Positions 1 through 10,584 of a DNA stretch of 64,000 nt are shown piece after piece. Source of the stretch: Prorocentrum cordatum (Eukaryota; Sar; Dinophyceae; Prorocentrales; Prorocentraceae); NCBI GenBank assembly GCA_963575745.1, contig CAUYUJ010000838.1, forward strand, positions 17,501-81,500, read 5' to 3'. Both the position numbers and the translations under genes were made by a program. Position 1 is the stretch's first letter; every line of letters begins with the position of its first letter. The notes beneath the pieces were generated by a model that worked only from the letters and a program-made list of their open reading frames with translations, was not told where the DNA came from and made no database searches.

Positions 1-786
1 CACGCATACCGGGTCTGCCGGGACCTCGGTAATGCATGCGTCATTCCCTGCAGCCAGCGCGGCCGGGAGGGCCGAGGACATTACGCATTGGGTCCAGGAT
101 TGCAGATATTCTGGCAATTAGCTCCCCTAGGAGGGCGCGGGCCTGCTTGCGTTCCACTATATATACATTGCATATTATGCGGGGCCGATGAGGAGGTTCA
201 GCTTTTCGCTCCTCTTCTTCTGTGGCCCTCCTTCCCCTTCCTGGGAAATGCGAAACGCGATTTCCCTTTCACTTCCGGGCGTTCGCCTGCGCGTGGCTTG
301 TGAATTCTGCTACGTACGACATCTTTAATTGGCGTGTCTCTGTTCGGCCGCAGCAGCGAGTCTCCGCTCGTGGCCGCCGTTGGAAAATACATCGTCGCAT
401 GCATCCGACGTCGTGTTTTCCTTTGCACCTGCCAGGGCTTCTGTGGCTCTTTTCTCTTGGGTCCGGCGGTCCCGCCCCGCGTCGTTTTTCGGCTGCCCCG
501 TGGGCGTTGTGTGGGCCCCCGGAAAAAAACAGGTAGCGGGCACTCGGTGCTTGTTTTTGTCCCACATATAAGGCGGGGTTTTTGTTTTCTCTGCACGCCC
601 CAGCGCAGGATCTCTTCCTCCCACGCACGATCTGGTGGTTGACGTGCGGGGTCCTTCCGTCGGAGTCATTTCACGACTCGGGTTTCCACTGGTCGTCTGT
701 CTTCGCGGGCCTAGTCGCAGCCTTCGCCGGCGCCCACGGCGCCCGGAGGTCGCCCGCCCGAGCGCCGCAGCCGCGCAGGCTCAAGG
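1..786. other. GC-rich stretch without a supported gene
   Basis: Several overlapping reading frames are open here on both strands, but none shows a recognisable domain and they all overlap one another, as expected in GC-rich DNA. It may be the 5' flank or an unrecognised part of the recombinase-bearing element that follows. Confidence 0.4.
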
Positions 787-2131
787 ATGGCGTGGCGCCG
801 CCCCCTGAATAGCCCCCTCGACTCGGGCCCCCAGTCGCGCCCAAGGCTGGGTCCGGCGTGCATACACCACGATGATTTCCCTACGCCTGCATCGCGTTGC
901 CCGCCCAGACACGCTGCCGCCTCCATCTTAAACTCCACACTTTTGGGCGCCGCCCGGAGCAGCCCGCGAGCTTCGGTGGGCGACCCAGTCGGCAGGACAG
1001 CCTATCGCGTGCGTCCCGCGGATTCGCCTTCCAGGCCGGAGGCATTGGATCGGTTGGGAAAAAGACGCCTGCTTGGGCAGCCTGTGGACCTCTCGGCGCT
1101 GGAGGGGGGCACGTCGCCAACAGAGGTATCCAGCAGGCAGAAGGCTCAGGCTGCCATACAGAGATGCATCCAAGCAGCGTGGGAGGACTCCACTACGGCG
1201 CGGTATGACTACGTGCTGCGCGGGCCCGTCAGCGAGCTGGAGTCCGCATCGGGGGTGCCCCTGTTGCCGTGCAGTACGGATCTGAAATTCATGGTATTAT
1301 TTTCCCAGTTCGAAGGGTCCCCGTGGAATTCTGTCGTCACAGCCAAAGCAGCGGTGAGAGGATGGCACGTCCAGAGAAATCTCTTGGGAGACTGGGAGAA
1401 AGCGTGGACTGAGCGCACATTGCTTTTCTGGCGCGGATTGAAAAAGCGTTGTGATCACACGCTTTCGGCGGCCAAGCGCCCTCTGAGCATTGCAGAATTG
1501 TCTCATTTTGTAACGGCCTCGCACAACCGGGGCTCACCAGCAGGCATGCGCAACGCAGCGTCAGCAGCGCTATGTTTCTTTGGAATCCGCCGCTCCTCAG
1601 AGATGCGAGCGTTGCTGTGTAACGACGTCCGTTTCAAAGCAGACGGCGTGGAGCTTCACGTCCGCAAACAACAGAACGACCCTTTTGGTCGAGGCATGCT
1701 CTGTTTCATACCAGCAATTCCGCAGCTTGGCGCTGGCTGCCCTGTGAGCCTGCTTCGCGCTTGGCAGGCGCTCAGAGAGTCTATCTGGGACAAGGATCCA
1801 GCGACGTGCTTTTTTTCCGTCACTAGCGCCTTCCCGGCCAGGGCGATTGGCGATGATACGCTTCGCAGGGCCCTCGGTGCTGTGTCGCGACAGCACTGTG
1901 GGTTCCCACTCGCTCAGGAAGGGTGGGGCGCACTGGTGGAAGACTCAGGGTGACGTTCCTGAGGAGGTCATCCAAGCGCAGGGCGGCTGGAGCACGCCTT
2001 CCACGATGCGCGCCTTCTACGCGCGTTTTTCGGACGATGATCGCTGCAAAATAATGCAGGCCGGGGTTGCGCGCTGTTTCGCCTCTGCGTGTCCTTCCCT
2101 GGCGCCTGCGGAGCGTTTCGTTGCTCCTTAA
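787..2131 (+). pseudogene. Tyrosine recombinase (phage-integrase/Crypton-like), frame change near 1885-1905
   Basis: The protein would cut and rejoin DNA through a tyrosine nucleophile. The first part (frame of 787, 388 codons) carries an N-terminal core-binding-like helical region at about residues 115-240. It is followed by the first catalytic arginine in GIRRSSEMRAL (residues 266-276) and a conserved KQQNDPFGRG block near 294. The frame then closes at 1953. The rest of the catalytic domain continues one base over: HSLR is encoded at 1907-1918, the tryptophan of GGW at 1988 and the nucleophile tyrosine of FYARF at 2018, ending at a TAA at 2129-2131. All catalytic positions are therefore present but split over two frames, joined around 1885-1905. 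The ATG at 787 is the upstream in-frame start; the true start is uncertain. No reverse transcriptase is visible beside it, so it may be a Crypton-like DNA transposon or the end of an element that starts outside the window. A spliced gene or a sequencing error could also explain the break. Confidence 0.75.
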
Positions 2132-2225
2132 TTATCCCGCAGGTGGGAAAAGCCTCGATGGGGCAGGCGCAGCCGTTCTTGCCGCACCTACATTACCTCT
2201 AAGCCAACCGCACCGCCTCTGAGGG

Positions 2226-2555
2226 GAGTCAAGCAGCGTTTCTGTGCTGCTCGACTAGGCCTGCGGCTATCGTCGGCCTTCCCACCTGCGGCAGGATGCC
2301 GCCCCCGCGCCCTTCCCAAGGAAGGGCTTGTTGAGGAGCGTGGAGCGGTCGTGCACCAGAAAGGACCCGGCCCACTCCTGCCTCCTCCACGGCCGGCCGG
2401 TTGGCGCCTCCTCTCCCTACATCCCCTTCCTCTCTCTACCTCCTCCGCGGCAGGCCTCCCTGCCAGTCCCTCCTTGCTCTCCCCTTTCCTCCGCGGCCGG
2501 CTCGTGGGGGGCTCGCCGGCCGGCCTCCCCCCTCCCTCCGGGCTGCCGCGCCGCC
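2226..2555. repeat. 330-bp direct repeat, copy 1
   Basis: This copy matches 2868-3197 almost base for base at an offset of 642; one visible difference is ggccgg versus ggctgg inside. It begins with gtcaagcagcgtttctgtgc. The high identity points to a recent duplication. The two copies enclose about 310 bp, a layout that a very small LTR element (TRIM) would also have, but no primer-binding site or polypurine tract was identified. Confidence 0.85.
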
Positions 2556-2561
2556 GTCCCT

Positions 2562-2594
2562 CGAATGCGCTCCTTCGAAGGAGGCTTGCATTCG
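2562..2594. repeat. Nested palindrome / hairpin
   Basis: Arms cgaatgc (2562-2568) and gcattcg (2588-2594) enclose a perfect 14-bp palindrome, ctccttcgaaggag (2570-2583). It lies right after the end of the first 330-bp repeat and is missing at the matching place after the second copy. Confidence 0.6.
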
Positions 2595-2867
2595 TGAAGG
2601 GGGCTTCGTGGGTGGCGGCGGCTCTGCTTGGGTGGGCGGGTCGGGTCGTGGTCTTGTCTCCATGGGCGCAGGCGCCTGGGATTGTCCAGGTCGGGGCGCT
2701 TGCCGGCCCCGCGCTGCCGCGGGCTTGGTTTGGGGCCGGGGCGTGGCTCCCTGTGGCTTTTCGCGCCCCCCCTGGTCGTCTGCGGGGGGAGGCGTCCTTT
2801 TTTGGATCAGTCCCACCCCCCCTCCCCTTTGTTTCCGGCTTGCTGCAATCCACCCCCCTTCGGGGGG

Positions 2868-3197
2868 GAGTCAAGCAGCGTTTCTGTGCTGCTCGACTAG
2901 GCCTGCGGCTATCGTCGGCCTTCCCACCTGCGGCAGGATGCCGCCCCCGCGCCCTTCCCAAGGAAGGGCTTGTTGAGGAGCGTGGAGCGGTCGTGCACCA
3001 GAAAGGACCCGGCCCACTCCTGCCTCCTCCACGGCTGGCCGGTTGGCGCCTCCTCTCCCTACATCCCCTTCCTCTCTCTACCTCCTCCGCGGCAGGCCTC
3101 CCTGCCAGTCCCTCCTTGCTCTCCCCTTTCCTCCGCGGCCGGCTCGTGGGGGGCTCGCCGGCCGGCCTCCCCCCTCCCTCCGGGCTGCCGCGCCGCC
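2868..3197. repeat. 330-bp direct repeat, copy 2
   Basis: This is the second copy of the repeat at 2226-2555. Identity stops at the same internal point in both, after the ccgcgccgcc string. Here it runs into a run of G and C blocks instead of the hairpin seen after copy 1. Confidence 0.85.
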
Positions 3198-3896
3198 CTT
3201 CCTCGAAGGGGGGGGGGGTCGAAAATCTCACCCCCCCTTGGAAGGGGGGGAGGGGGGGGGTTCTGCGAGCACCCCCCCCTTTGGTGTATTATGGGCATCC
3301 ACTGGCGCGCTTTCGAAATCAAGTGTACTCGGATACGCCCCTTCTTGATGATCATTGCGGCAAGCCTCGCATTGACGGCCTGGAACTCTGATATGTAGGA
3401 CCTCCAGTGTTTGCGCACAAGGGTTGCGACACCATAGCACCGCCTGTCGTTTCCAGAGCCTGCGAAAGTATGCCCCTCGGCCGTGCTCCACAATTATTGT
3501 TGCTCTGTTCTCCAAATTTCGTTGATGAGGATGGCGTCCAAATGCTGATTTTGTACGTCATGTAAGGGGATCCACGATACGGTCGTCATCCAACGACCTC
3601 GCAGTCTTGTGGATGATAGTGAGTGCGGTGCCGTTCCTGCTCTCGCTGGTGGCTGCCGGCGGTGTCGGGGAGGGTTGGCCGCAGAGGGTCGGAAGGAGTG
3701 GTTGAGTAAGACAGGTTGGACCGTCATCGTCGATGTCGTCGCACTCGGTTCGTCCATTGCGAGGCGGCCGAAATCGTCAAGAGGCGACCAGAAAACGCTG
3801 ACTACTCCTCGCCCTCCTCCTATGCGTGGCGGTGGTCCGTGGAGGTCAATGCTAGAGCTGGCTTGCGCTGCTGGTTGGTGGTGGTCGATCCAGGTA
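3198..3896. other. No supported gene; G- and C-run rich
   Basis: The start holds alternating G and C homopolymer blocks (3208-3290). The rest is unique GC-rich DNA in which no frame shows a recognisable domain. Confidence 0.4.
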
Positions 3897-4077
3897 CTCA
3901 AGATTTCGTAATAAAGGGAGGGGGGTCTCATTTCGGGGGGGGTCCCTTCCAGGCTATCTTGGAGGGCCTGGGGGGGTCTGGGGACGATGCTTTGGAAGGT
4001 TCTCCCACGGGGGGGGGGTCTGAAACTTCTCGTCTGGGAGGGTTGTGACCCCCTCCCTTTTATTACGAAATCTGGAG
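3897..4077. mobile_element. MITE-like element, 181 bp, TA target duplication
   Basis: Terminal inverted repeats of about 30 bp start with ctcaagatttcgtaataaag on the left. The right end, read on the other strand, starts ctccagatttcg and continues with almost the same sequence. The element is flanked on both sides by TA (3895-3896 and 4078-4079). The interior is non-coding and rich in G runs. TA duplication plus terminal inverted repeats is the signature of Tc1/mariner-type MITEs. The assignment rests on structure only, since no transposase is present. Confidence 0.75.
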
Positions 4078-4213
4078 TAGCGCTGCTCGTCGGCATGGGT
4101 GCTGTCGGCGGTGCCTGGTCGGTGGTGCTGCTCGCCTGTCGGTGCTGCTGGGCCGTGAGATCAGTGACGGCAGACTCGTCGCGTGGTGTCTGGCGTGGAT
4201 TGGGCGTGGCTTA

Positions 4214-4360
4214 ATGGGGGGGTCACAAATGGGGGGGTCAGAAAAGGTCCCCTTTCGTGCCCCTTTCGGGCCCCTCCAGAGCCCCAGGGGGCTCGTTTAG
4301 GTACCGTTTGGGTACCTTTTCGGACCGCGCTCGCCACCCCCCCATTTATGACCCCCCCAT
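4214..4360. mobile_element. Second MITE-like element, 147 bp, TA target duplication
   Basis: The left end reads atgggggggtcacaaatggg and the right end, on the opposite strand, reads atgggggggtcataaatggg. TA flanks both ends (4212-4213 and 4361-4362). The terminal repeats are about 25 bp with one mismatch. The terminal sequence differs from the element at 3897-4077, so it is a separate family. Confidence 0.75.
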
Positions 4361-4554
4361 TACGCGGCGCCCAAGGACCGCTGGTCCGTACGCTCCGGGA
4401 GGGGTCGGTTAGAGGGAGGGGCGGGATAAGGCAATTGGGAGAGTCGTCGTCTGCGTGGGCGCGTCCGCCAGAATTACGGCGCGCTGGTCGGAATCGCAGT
4501 GGTGCAACTGGGACGTCGCTTTCTACATGCCTGTACTCCCCTCTTCCTCCTCCC

Positions 4555-5265
4555 CCGTTGGATGCTGGTGGTGGTGGTGGTGGTGGTGTGTGGAGGTCGC
4601 TGGTTGGGTTGGGTTGGTTGCTGCTGCTAGCAGATGGTGGTCGATCTGCTTGTCGGTGGACGTCGCAGTCGGTGGTCCGTGGAGGTCGCTGATGTTCGGT
4701 GTTGGTCGCTCTGGTGGTCGAGGCTGAGGGTCGGTGGATGGTCTGATCGGTTGGTCGCTGGTCGGCGCTGTCGGTCTGTGAAGGTCGATGCTGGTCGGTG
4801 TCGGTCGGCCTGGCGGTCGAGATTGGTGGTCGCTGGTTGGGTTAGTCGGCTTGTCGCTGGTGGGCGCTTGAGGTCTGTGGAGGTCGCTGCTTGTAGCCTG
4901 TATTGGTCGTTGTTGGTTGATGCTGATGGTTGGTGGCGGTGGAAGGTCTGGTGGTCGGTGTGGGTGGTCGGTGCTGGTCATGTTGATGGTCAGTGGTGGT
5001 ATCGGCGTTGGTCGGTGCTGGTCGGTGCTGCCGTTCTGTGGTGGTGAGTGGACGTCGGTTGTTGGTCTGGCTGGCGCTGCTGGTCGGTTGTGGTCAGATG
5101 GTGGTCGCTGCTGGTCGGTGCTGGTTGGTGCTGACCGTGTCCGTTGTGGTCGGGGGGCTGCTGCTGGCGGTCGGTTGCGGTGCAGTGTTTTGTTGTCGAT
5201 GGCAGCGCTGTTGATGCAGGTCGCTGCTGGTCGGTGCTGGCGTGCTGGTCGGTGCTCGGATCGCG
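4555..5265 (+). repeat. Degenerate GGTCGGTGCTGGT-type minisatellite
   Basis: Short degenerate units built from ggtcggtg, ggtcgctg and gtgctggt fill about 700 bp. They keep several frames open on both strands; the Val/Trp/Arg-rich and His/Pro/Thr-rich products are translations of the repeat, not genes. Confidence 0.7.
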
Positions 5266-5520
5266 CAGCCGCGGATGACCAAGACGCGGGAGCGGTCGTT
5301 CACGTACCTGGCCAGGCTGTGGTCGGAAGGGTGCACCTACATACGAATGCGGCGTTCCGGTTTCCTGTGCTGGGGATCCGAACGCGGCCTGAGAGGCAGT
5401 CAAGAGATAAGGAGCGATGCCGGGCCCTACGAGCAACCCAAGTGCACTTACATGTAGTTTGTCAGGGGCACCGTGGGCTATGGGTCAGACGTGTGACTTC
5501 GATCCGGGCAGGGGGTGGCG

Positions 5521-5900
5521 TCACATGGCGTCGCGCTTGTTCCGCCACCTCTCCACGAACGCTAGCACGTCCTGCTTGACCTTGTCCCCGTCCGCGTACG
5601 TCTCAAAACTTCCATCCCCCTTGACCTCGGCAACCTTCACGCCTTTCATGTTGATGATCCCCGTGGTCCTAAATATCATGGTCGATTTCTGTTCGAAACC
5701 CTTCCCCATCCAATGACAAGGTTTTGTCAATAATCCTTTTCTCGATAGTGCTGTGATTTGTGGGCCACATGTTGTCACCATATTTCCATTTAGTTGGTTT
5801 ACCGCTCGTCTTCTTGAGGAAGCCCCGCTTTGCAGAATCGGTTGCAAAATCCAGAACTCAGATTTTGCTGGGTCGAGGAACGTTAGATGCGCATGATATT
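5521..5900 (-). pseudogene. Decayed coding remnant, probably the C-terminal side of the coiled-coil gene
   Basis: On the minus strand short protein-like stretches (for example KWKYGDNMWPTNHSTIEKR) appear in changing frames separated by stops. They follow directly downstream of the coiled-coil reading frame at 5981-6310 on the same strand. No family could be named. The shifting frames suggest a decayed gene. Confidence 0.35.
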
Positions 5901-5980
5901 CTCTTTCATCCCGTGCTCTTCCAAGACGTGCCTGATATGATCGATGATGTGATTATCATCCTCCTGCTGCTTCAACCCCC

Positions 5981-6310
5981 CTACCATGACTTGCCGTTCC
6001 CATCCATCGCCCTGGTGTTGGTGAGTTTGTGCATGTACGCCTTCTTTTCTTTCAGAGCATCTTGCACGGCCTGCTTGAGGTCGGACTTTGAGACGTGGAG
6101 GTCTAACTCGTCCTTCAAGTTATCCACCTGCATCTCGAGATCATTCATCTTATCGCCCATTTTGTGCTCCAGTTCTGTCACTGCCTGCGTTGCTTCGTAT
6201 GCCTCCTCCTTCGCCTCCTGGATCATTGCCTTGACATCGGTGAGGTCTGTCTCGAGCTTTTCGAGCCGATTGGCAAGTCTTTGCTGGCATGCTGCAAAAG
6301 AGGCCAGCAA
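5981..6310 (-). pseudogene. Coiled-coil protein fragment, unrecognised
   Basis: A 109-codon minus-strand frame encodes a strongly charged, heptad-like helix rich in Glu, Lys, Asp, Leu and Ala. It runs through almost the whole fragment, for example from RLANRLEKLETDLTDVKAM to DLKQAVQDALKEKKAYMHK. Composition and hydrophobic spacing are those of a coiled coil and differ sharply from the repeat-derived ORFs nearby, which supports a real coding origin. The frame starts without a convincing ATG and its downstream continuation is broken. It is best read as an exon or pseudogene fragment; coiled coils are too generic to name a function. Confidence 0.5.
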
Positions 6311-6425
6311 AAAACGGCAGACGGTACACGACGGCCACGCGGCCCGACGTCAGTGGAGCCGTCCCGACGGCTGGATCCGGGGCGGCTCCATCCGCGAGGG
6401 TGAGCAGAAGGGTGGAAGAAGATGA

Positions 6426-7060
6426 GCCTTCTGGAGAGGCATGATGCGTGCAGGCGCTACCCAAATACGCCACAGGAGGACCTCGAATGCTCCGGGGAGG
6501 GTCTCGAGAGAGACTCCAGACGGCTTCGAGAGGCTTCCGTGAGGCGCCTAGAGGTCACCACTTTGGCCAATGTCGGATGCGGCACTGGCCGACCCTAACT
6601 TCAGTTTGAATTTCATCCACCCTCGTAGTTTCACCAGTGTTCCCCCACTACCCGCCTCACAACAACCCTTTGATCCGACGATACGAAGACTGTGACTGAG
6701 AGGTCCTGCTTGCTGGACGCTATCGCCACCTCGAATCTGACGACACCTCGCCTGGGAGTCGCTTGTGGATGGGCCGGTGGACACGAAGCGTCGAAACGGC
6801 GTGGCGGGCGGGCGAAGCTCGCGGCACGGGCGGCCTCGGCCACCCGACAGAGAGGGGGATGGGAAGCTGGCAGGACTGCAGGGGAAGTTTGTGGTGAAAG
6901 GCAGACGGGGGCCCTCGGGCCCTCGGGCAGACCATGGAAAGAGCGACTTCTGCCATGCTGCGCAGGTGGAAAGAAACCATCCACCCCTCCCCATGGAATC
7001 GGGACCCCTCCTCCCCCGCTTCGAAAATTATCCCCCCTCCTCTCTGGAACAGGGACACCC
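6426..7060. other. No supported gene
   Basis: This is unique GC-rich DNA between the coiled-coil remnant and the 102-bp repeat array. Long frames on both strands enter it from the array but have no recognisable domain. Confidence 0.4.
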
Positions 7061-7064
7061 CCTG

Positions 7065-8010
7065 GCGAGAAATCCACCCCTCCTGGGGCCCCCCTCCTGG
7101 CCCCGGCATCCCCACCCCGGGAGAGATCTGCTCTTGGGACCCCCCACACGACAATTTCTCGCCCGAAACCTACCAACGCCCCCCTCCTGGCCCCCCTCCC
7201 GGCCCCGGCATCCCCACCCCGGGAGAGCTCTGTTCTTGGGACCCCCCACGCGACAATTTCTCGCTCGAAACCTACCAACGCCCCCCTCCTGGCCCCCCTC
7301 CTGGCCCCGGCATCCCCACCCCGGGAGAGCTCTATCCTTGGGAGAGCTCTATTCTTGGGACCCCCCACACGACAATCTCTCGCCCGAAACCTACCAACGC
7401 CCCCATCCTGGCCCCCCTCCTGGCCCCGGCATCCCCACCCCGGGAGAGCTCTGTTCTTGGGACCCCCCACACGACAATTTCTCGCCCGAAACCTACCAAC
7501 GCCCCCCTCCTGGCCCCCCTCCTGGCCCCGGCATCCCCACCCCGGGAGAGCTCTGTTCTTGGGACCCCCCACACGACAATTTCTCGCCCGAAACCTACCA
7601 ACGCCCCCCTCCTGGCCCCCTCCTGGCCCCGGCATCCCCACCCCGGGGGACCCCCCACACGACAATTTCTCCCCCGAAACCTACCAACGCCCCCCTCCTG
7701 GCCCCCCTCCTGGCCCCGGCATCCCCACCCCGGGAGAGCTCTTTCTTGTGTTCTTGGGACCCCCCACACGACAATTTCTCGCCCGAAACCTACCAACGCC
7801 CCCCTCCTGGCCCCCCTCCTGGCCCTGGCATCCCCATCCCGGGAGAGCTCTGTTCTTGGGACCCCCCACACGACAATTTCTCGCGCGAAACCTACCAACG
7901 CCCCCCTCCTGGCCCCCCTCCTGGCCCCGGCATCCCCACCCCGGGAGAGCTCTGCTCTTGGGACCTCCCACACGATAATTTCTCGCCCGAAACCTACCAA
8001 CGCCCAGGCC
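7065..8010 (+). repeat. Minisatellite with a 102-bp unit, about nine copies
   Basis: The marker gaaacctaccaac recurs at 7165, 7267, 7386, 7488, 7590, 7676, 7785, 7887 and 7989. Five of the eight spacings are exactly 102 bp and the others carry small indels (86, 109 and 119). Because 102 is a multiple of three, stop-free frames stay open on both strands and create ORFs of 300-600 codons that read as Pro/Gly/Thr-rich repeats. These are treated as artefacts. Some copies carry an extra duplicated piece near the gagagctct end. Confidence 0.9.
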
Positions 8011-8565
8011 CTGGCCTCGCCCTGGTGCCCGGATGCCCGGATGCCGGGGTGCCCGGCTGCCCGGGCGGCGCCGGCCCGGTCCCGCTCGGGTGCCCGTGTG
8101 CCCGGATGCCCGGATGCCCGGGTGCCCGGCTGCCCGGGCGGTGCCTGTGCGTGAGGCCCGGCCCCGCTCGGGTGCCAGGTGCCCGTGTGCCCGGATGCCC
8201 GGATGCCAGGGTGCCCCGGTGCCTGGGCCCGTGCCCGGCTGGTCCGGGTGCCCGGCTGCCCGGGCGATGTCTGTGCCTGAGGCCCGGCCTCGCTCGGGTG
8301 CCAGCGTGGTGTCCGGATGCCCGGATGCCCGGGTGCCTGGATGCCAGGCCCTGGCCCGTGCATGGTGCCCGGGCCTCGCCCGGGCGCCCGAATGCCCGGA
8401 TGCCCGGGTGCCCGGCTGCTCGGGCAGTGCCGGCCCGGCCCCGCTCGGGTGCCTGGATGCCCGGATGCCCGTGCCCGGGTGCCTGGGCCGTACCCATGTG
8501 CCCGGGCTGCCGGAGCCCCGCTCGGGTGTCCGGATGCCTGCAGGTGCCCGGAAGCCCAGGCGCCC
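8010..8565 (+). repeat. GC-rich minisatellite with a 9-10-bp core
   Basis: Tandem degenerate cores (gcccggatgc, gcccgggtgc, gcccggctgc) with interspersed longer units run directly on from the 102-bp array. All frames read as Pro/Gly/Ala/Arg-rich repeats. Confidence 0.85.
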
Positions 8566-8599
8566 GGAACCCGACATGAATCCCTAAAGAACCTCGGAT

Positions 8600-8990
8600 G
8601 AATCCCAAAAGAACCCGACATTAATCTTCAAAAAACCTTACATCAATCCCTCAAGAGTCCTACATGGCCCCCTAAAGAACCCTAGATGCATCCCATGAGA
8701 AACCTTCGTGCATCCCTATAGAATCCTACGTGCATCCCCATGGAATCCTACGTATATCCCTGTGGAATCCTACGTGTACCCCTATGGAATCCTACGTGTA
8801 TTCCTATGGAATCCCGCGTGTATCCCTATGGAATATGTATCCCTATGGAATCCGACCTGTATTCATACGGAATCCTACGTGTATCCCTATGGAATCCTAC
8901 GTGTACTCCTATAGGGACCTGCGTGACTCCCCATGAAATCCCCCGTGTATCCCTATAGCATCCTTCATGCACCCCCATAGGATCCAAAGT
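8600..8990 (+). repeat. Tandem repeat with a 21-23-bp unit
   Basis: Units such as cctacgtgtatccctatgga repeat with substitutions for nearly 400 bp, degenerating at the left end. The three forward frames read as repeated Tyr/Ile/Trp/Pro motifs and are not taken as genes. Confidence 0.85.
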
Positions 8991-9005
8991 TATCGTACAT
9001 GTACA

Positions 9006-9041
9006 CTAGAACCACGCGCGCGCTGCGCGCTTTGGTTCTAG
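9006..9041. repeat. GC-capped hairpin
   Basis: Perfect 9-bp arms ctagaacca (9006-9014) and tggttctag (9033-9041) enclose a second stem, gcgcgc (9016-9021) with gcgcgc (9025-9030), around a 3-nt loop. It sits just past the end of the tandem arrays. Confidence 0.7.
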
Positions 9042-10580
9042 CAAGATGCGGCGACGGTCTAGGGTTCGCAGCATCGGAGCGCAGAAAGACTTCTATCAAT
9101 CATGATCAATCAGCAAACCGTACCATCCCTCTATGCCCCCACGGATGCACGCCATGAACCCCAGTCGACCTTAATCCTGCATCATCCTCTCAGCAAGCCC
9201 TCTCAATCCCTTTCCTTTCCACACCCTTTTTGGCGGACCAATGGAATCACATTCCACGCGGCAGAGGAGCTGTTGCGGGCGCGGTGGACGAATTCCACTC
9301 GGCATGCAACGCGAAAAAAAATGTTCGTTGTCGACGCGGTGGACGTGTTCCACTCGGCGTGCAACCATGAAACATACAGCTGTCCGCAGGTCGAAAAAGG
9401 ATTCCGCATGATCCCGCTTCAGCTGCCTACATACCCTTTGTTTCATTTCCAGAGGGGCGCCTTGAGAAAACAACTCACACACGCACAGCAGCAGCTCGTG
9501 TGTCCACCGGGGGGAGGAGGGGGGGCGGGCCCCAATGCTTAATCCACCCGGTTGAAGCAGCCGCTTTAAGCAGCCAAGATCTGGTCTTTGGGGAGTAGGG
9601 AGCGGGGGCCCGCGCCGATCGGCGAAACGAGACATAAGAAACAGCTACGTACCTCTCAAGACGGCTCAATGGGCCCGATTTCGGCACACCCCTCACGCAC
9701 TCTACGCCTACCCAAGACCTAGACGACCCAGAGCGTCCAAGGCCCACCTCGAGCAAACCCAATGTCACCTGCCCAATGCCTGCCCACGTACCCCCAGGCC
9801 TGTCCAAGGTCAGCCCGACGGCCTATCCAATGCCTGCCTCAGGCTTACCTGGCGGCCTTTCAAGAGCTGATACATGGTCTACCCAGAACCCAGTGAAGGC
9901 CCGCACACGACCTAGCCAAGGCTCATCACAGATTTGTCACGTCCAAGATCTACACAAATTTTACGTCTAGCGCACCACATGCGAGCGCCATAACGAATGT
10001 GAACACCCAAATGCGCGCGATCACCGTGCCCGCGCTCGCCTTACAACCGCCACGAAAATCTTTACAAAGATGGGCTGTCGTGAAGGGTACTATGGTGCGC
10101 CCACCTTCGTCGTGCAACCACCACGCAAAACCTGCCAACACTGGGCCACTCTGAAGGTTTGAACGGTACGCGCCAAAAAAAATCGACAACGAAATAATCG
10201 ATCCGACGGTCACCCCAGTACCGCGGCGACTGCCGGGACTGATCCAAGTATTCGCTTCCTTCGTGGCGGCCCTGAAAAAAAGCACACCCACCTCAAAAAG
10301 CCAGCGTCTCGCGTGAGATATCCCCGAATGCTGACCGCAAGTGGGCAAATGTCCCACCCCGTGGTCGCTCCCCATTGTGGCGCCCAGCAACGTTTGTTGC
10401 GACTTCGCGAACACCACGCGGCCCTGAAAAAGACGCGCCTACATCCGTGAAACAAGCGGACCGCTGGAGACATCCCCACAATCTGGGCACGAACCGGTAA
10501 GTGTCCTAATTATCCCCTGGCGGCACCCCCTTGTGTTGCCCAAGTGCGAGGCCTGTCACATCGCGATAATTCTGATCGTG
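9042..10580. other. No supported gene; degenerate CCTRYCCAA-type repeat at 9690-9910
   Basis: The interval is mostly unique sequence without recognisable domains. From about 9690 to 9910 it holds loosely repeated gcctgcccaagg-like units of roughly 20 bp. A GGA microsatellite follows at 10585-10632. Confidence 0.4.
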
Positions 10581-10584
10581 ATAT

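Noticed and set aside
6631-8621. Several ORFs of 300-600 codons on both strands
   Set aside because: They translate the 102-bp and 9-10-bp repeat arrays in different frames; unit length divisible by three explains the absence of stops.
7065-8990. Possible CRISPR-like array of regular repeats
   Set aside because: Units are directly adjacent variants without unique spacers, no cas genes are present and the host is eukaryotic.
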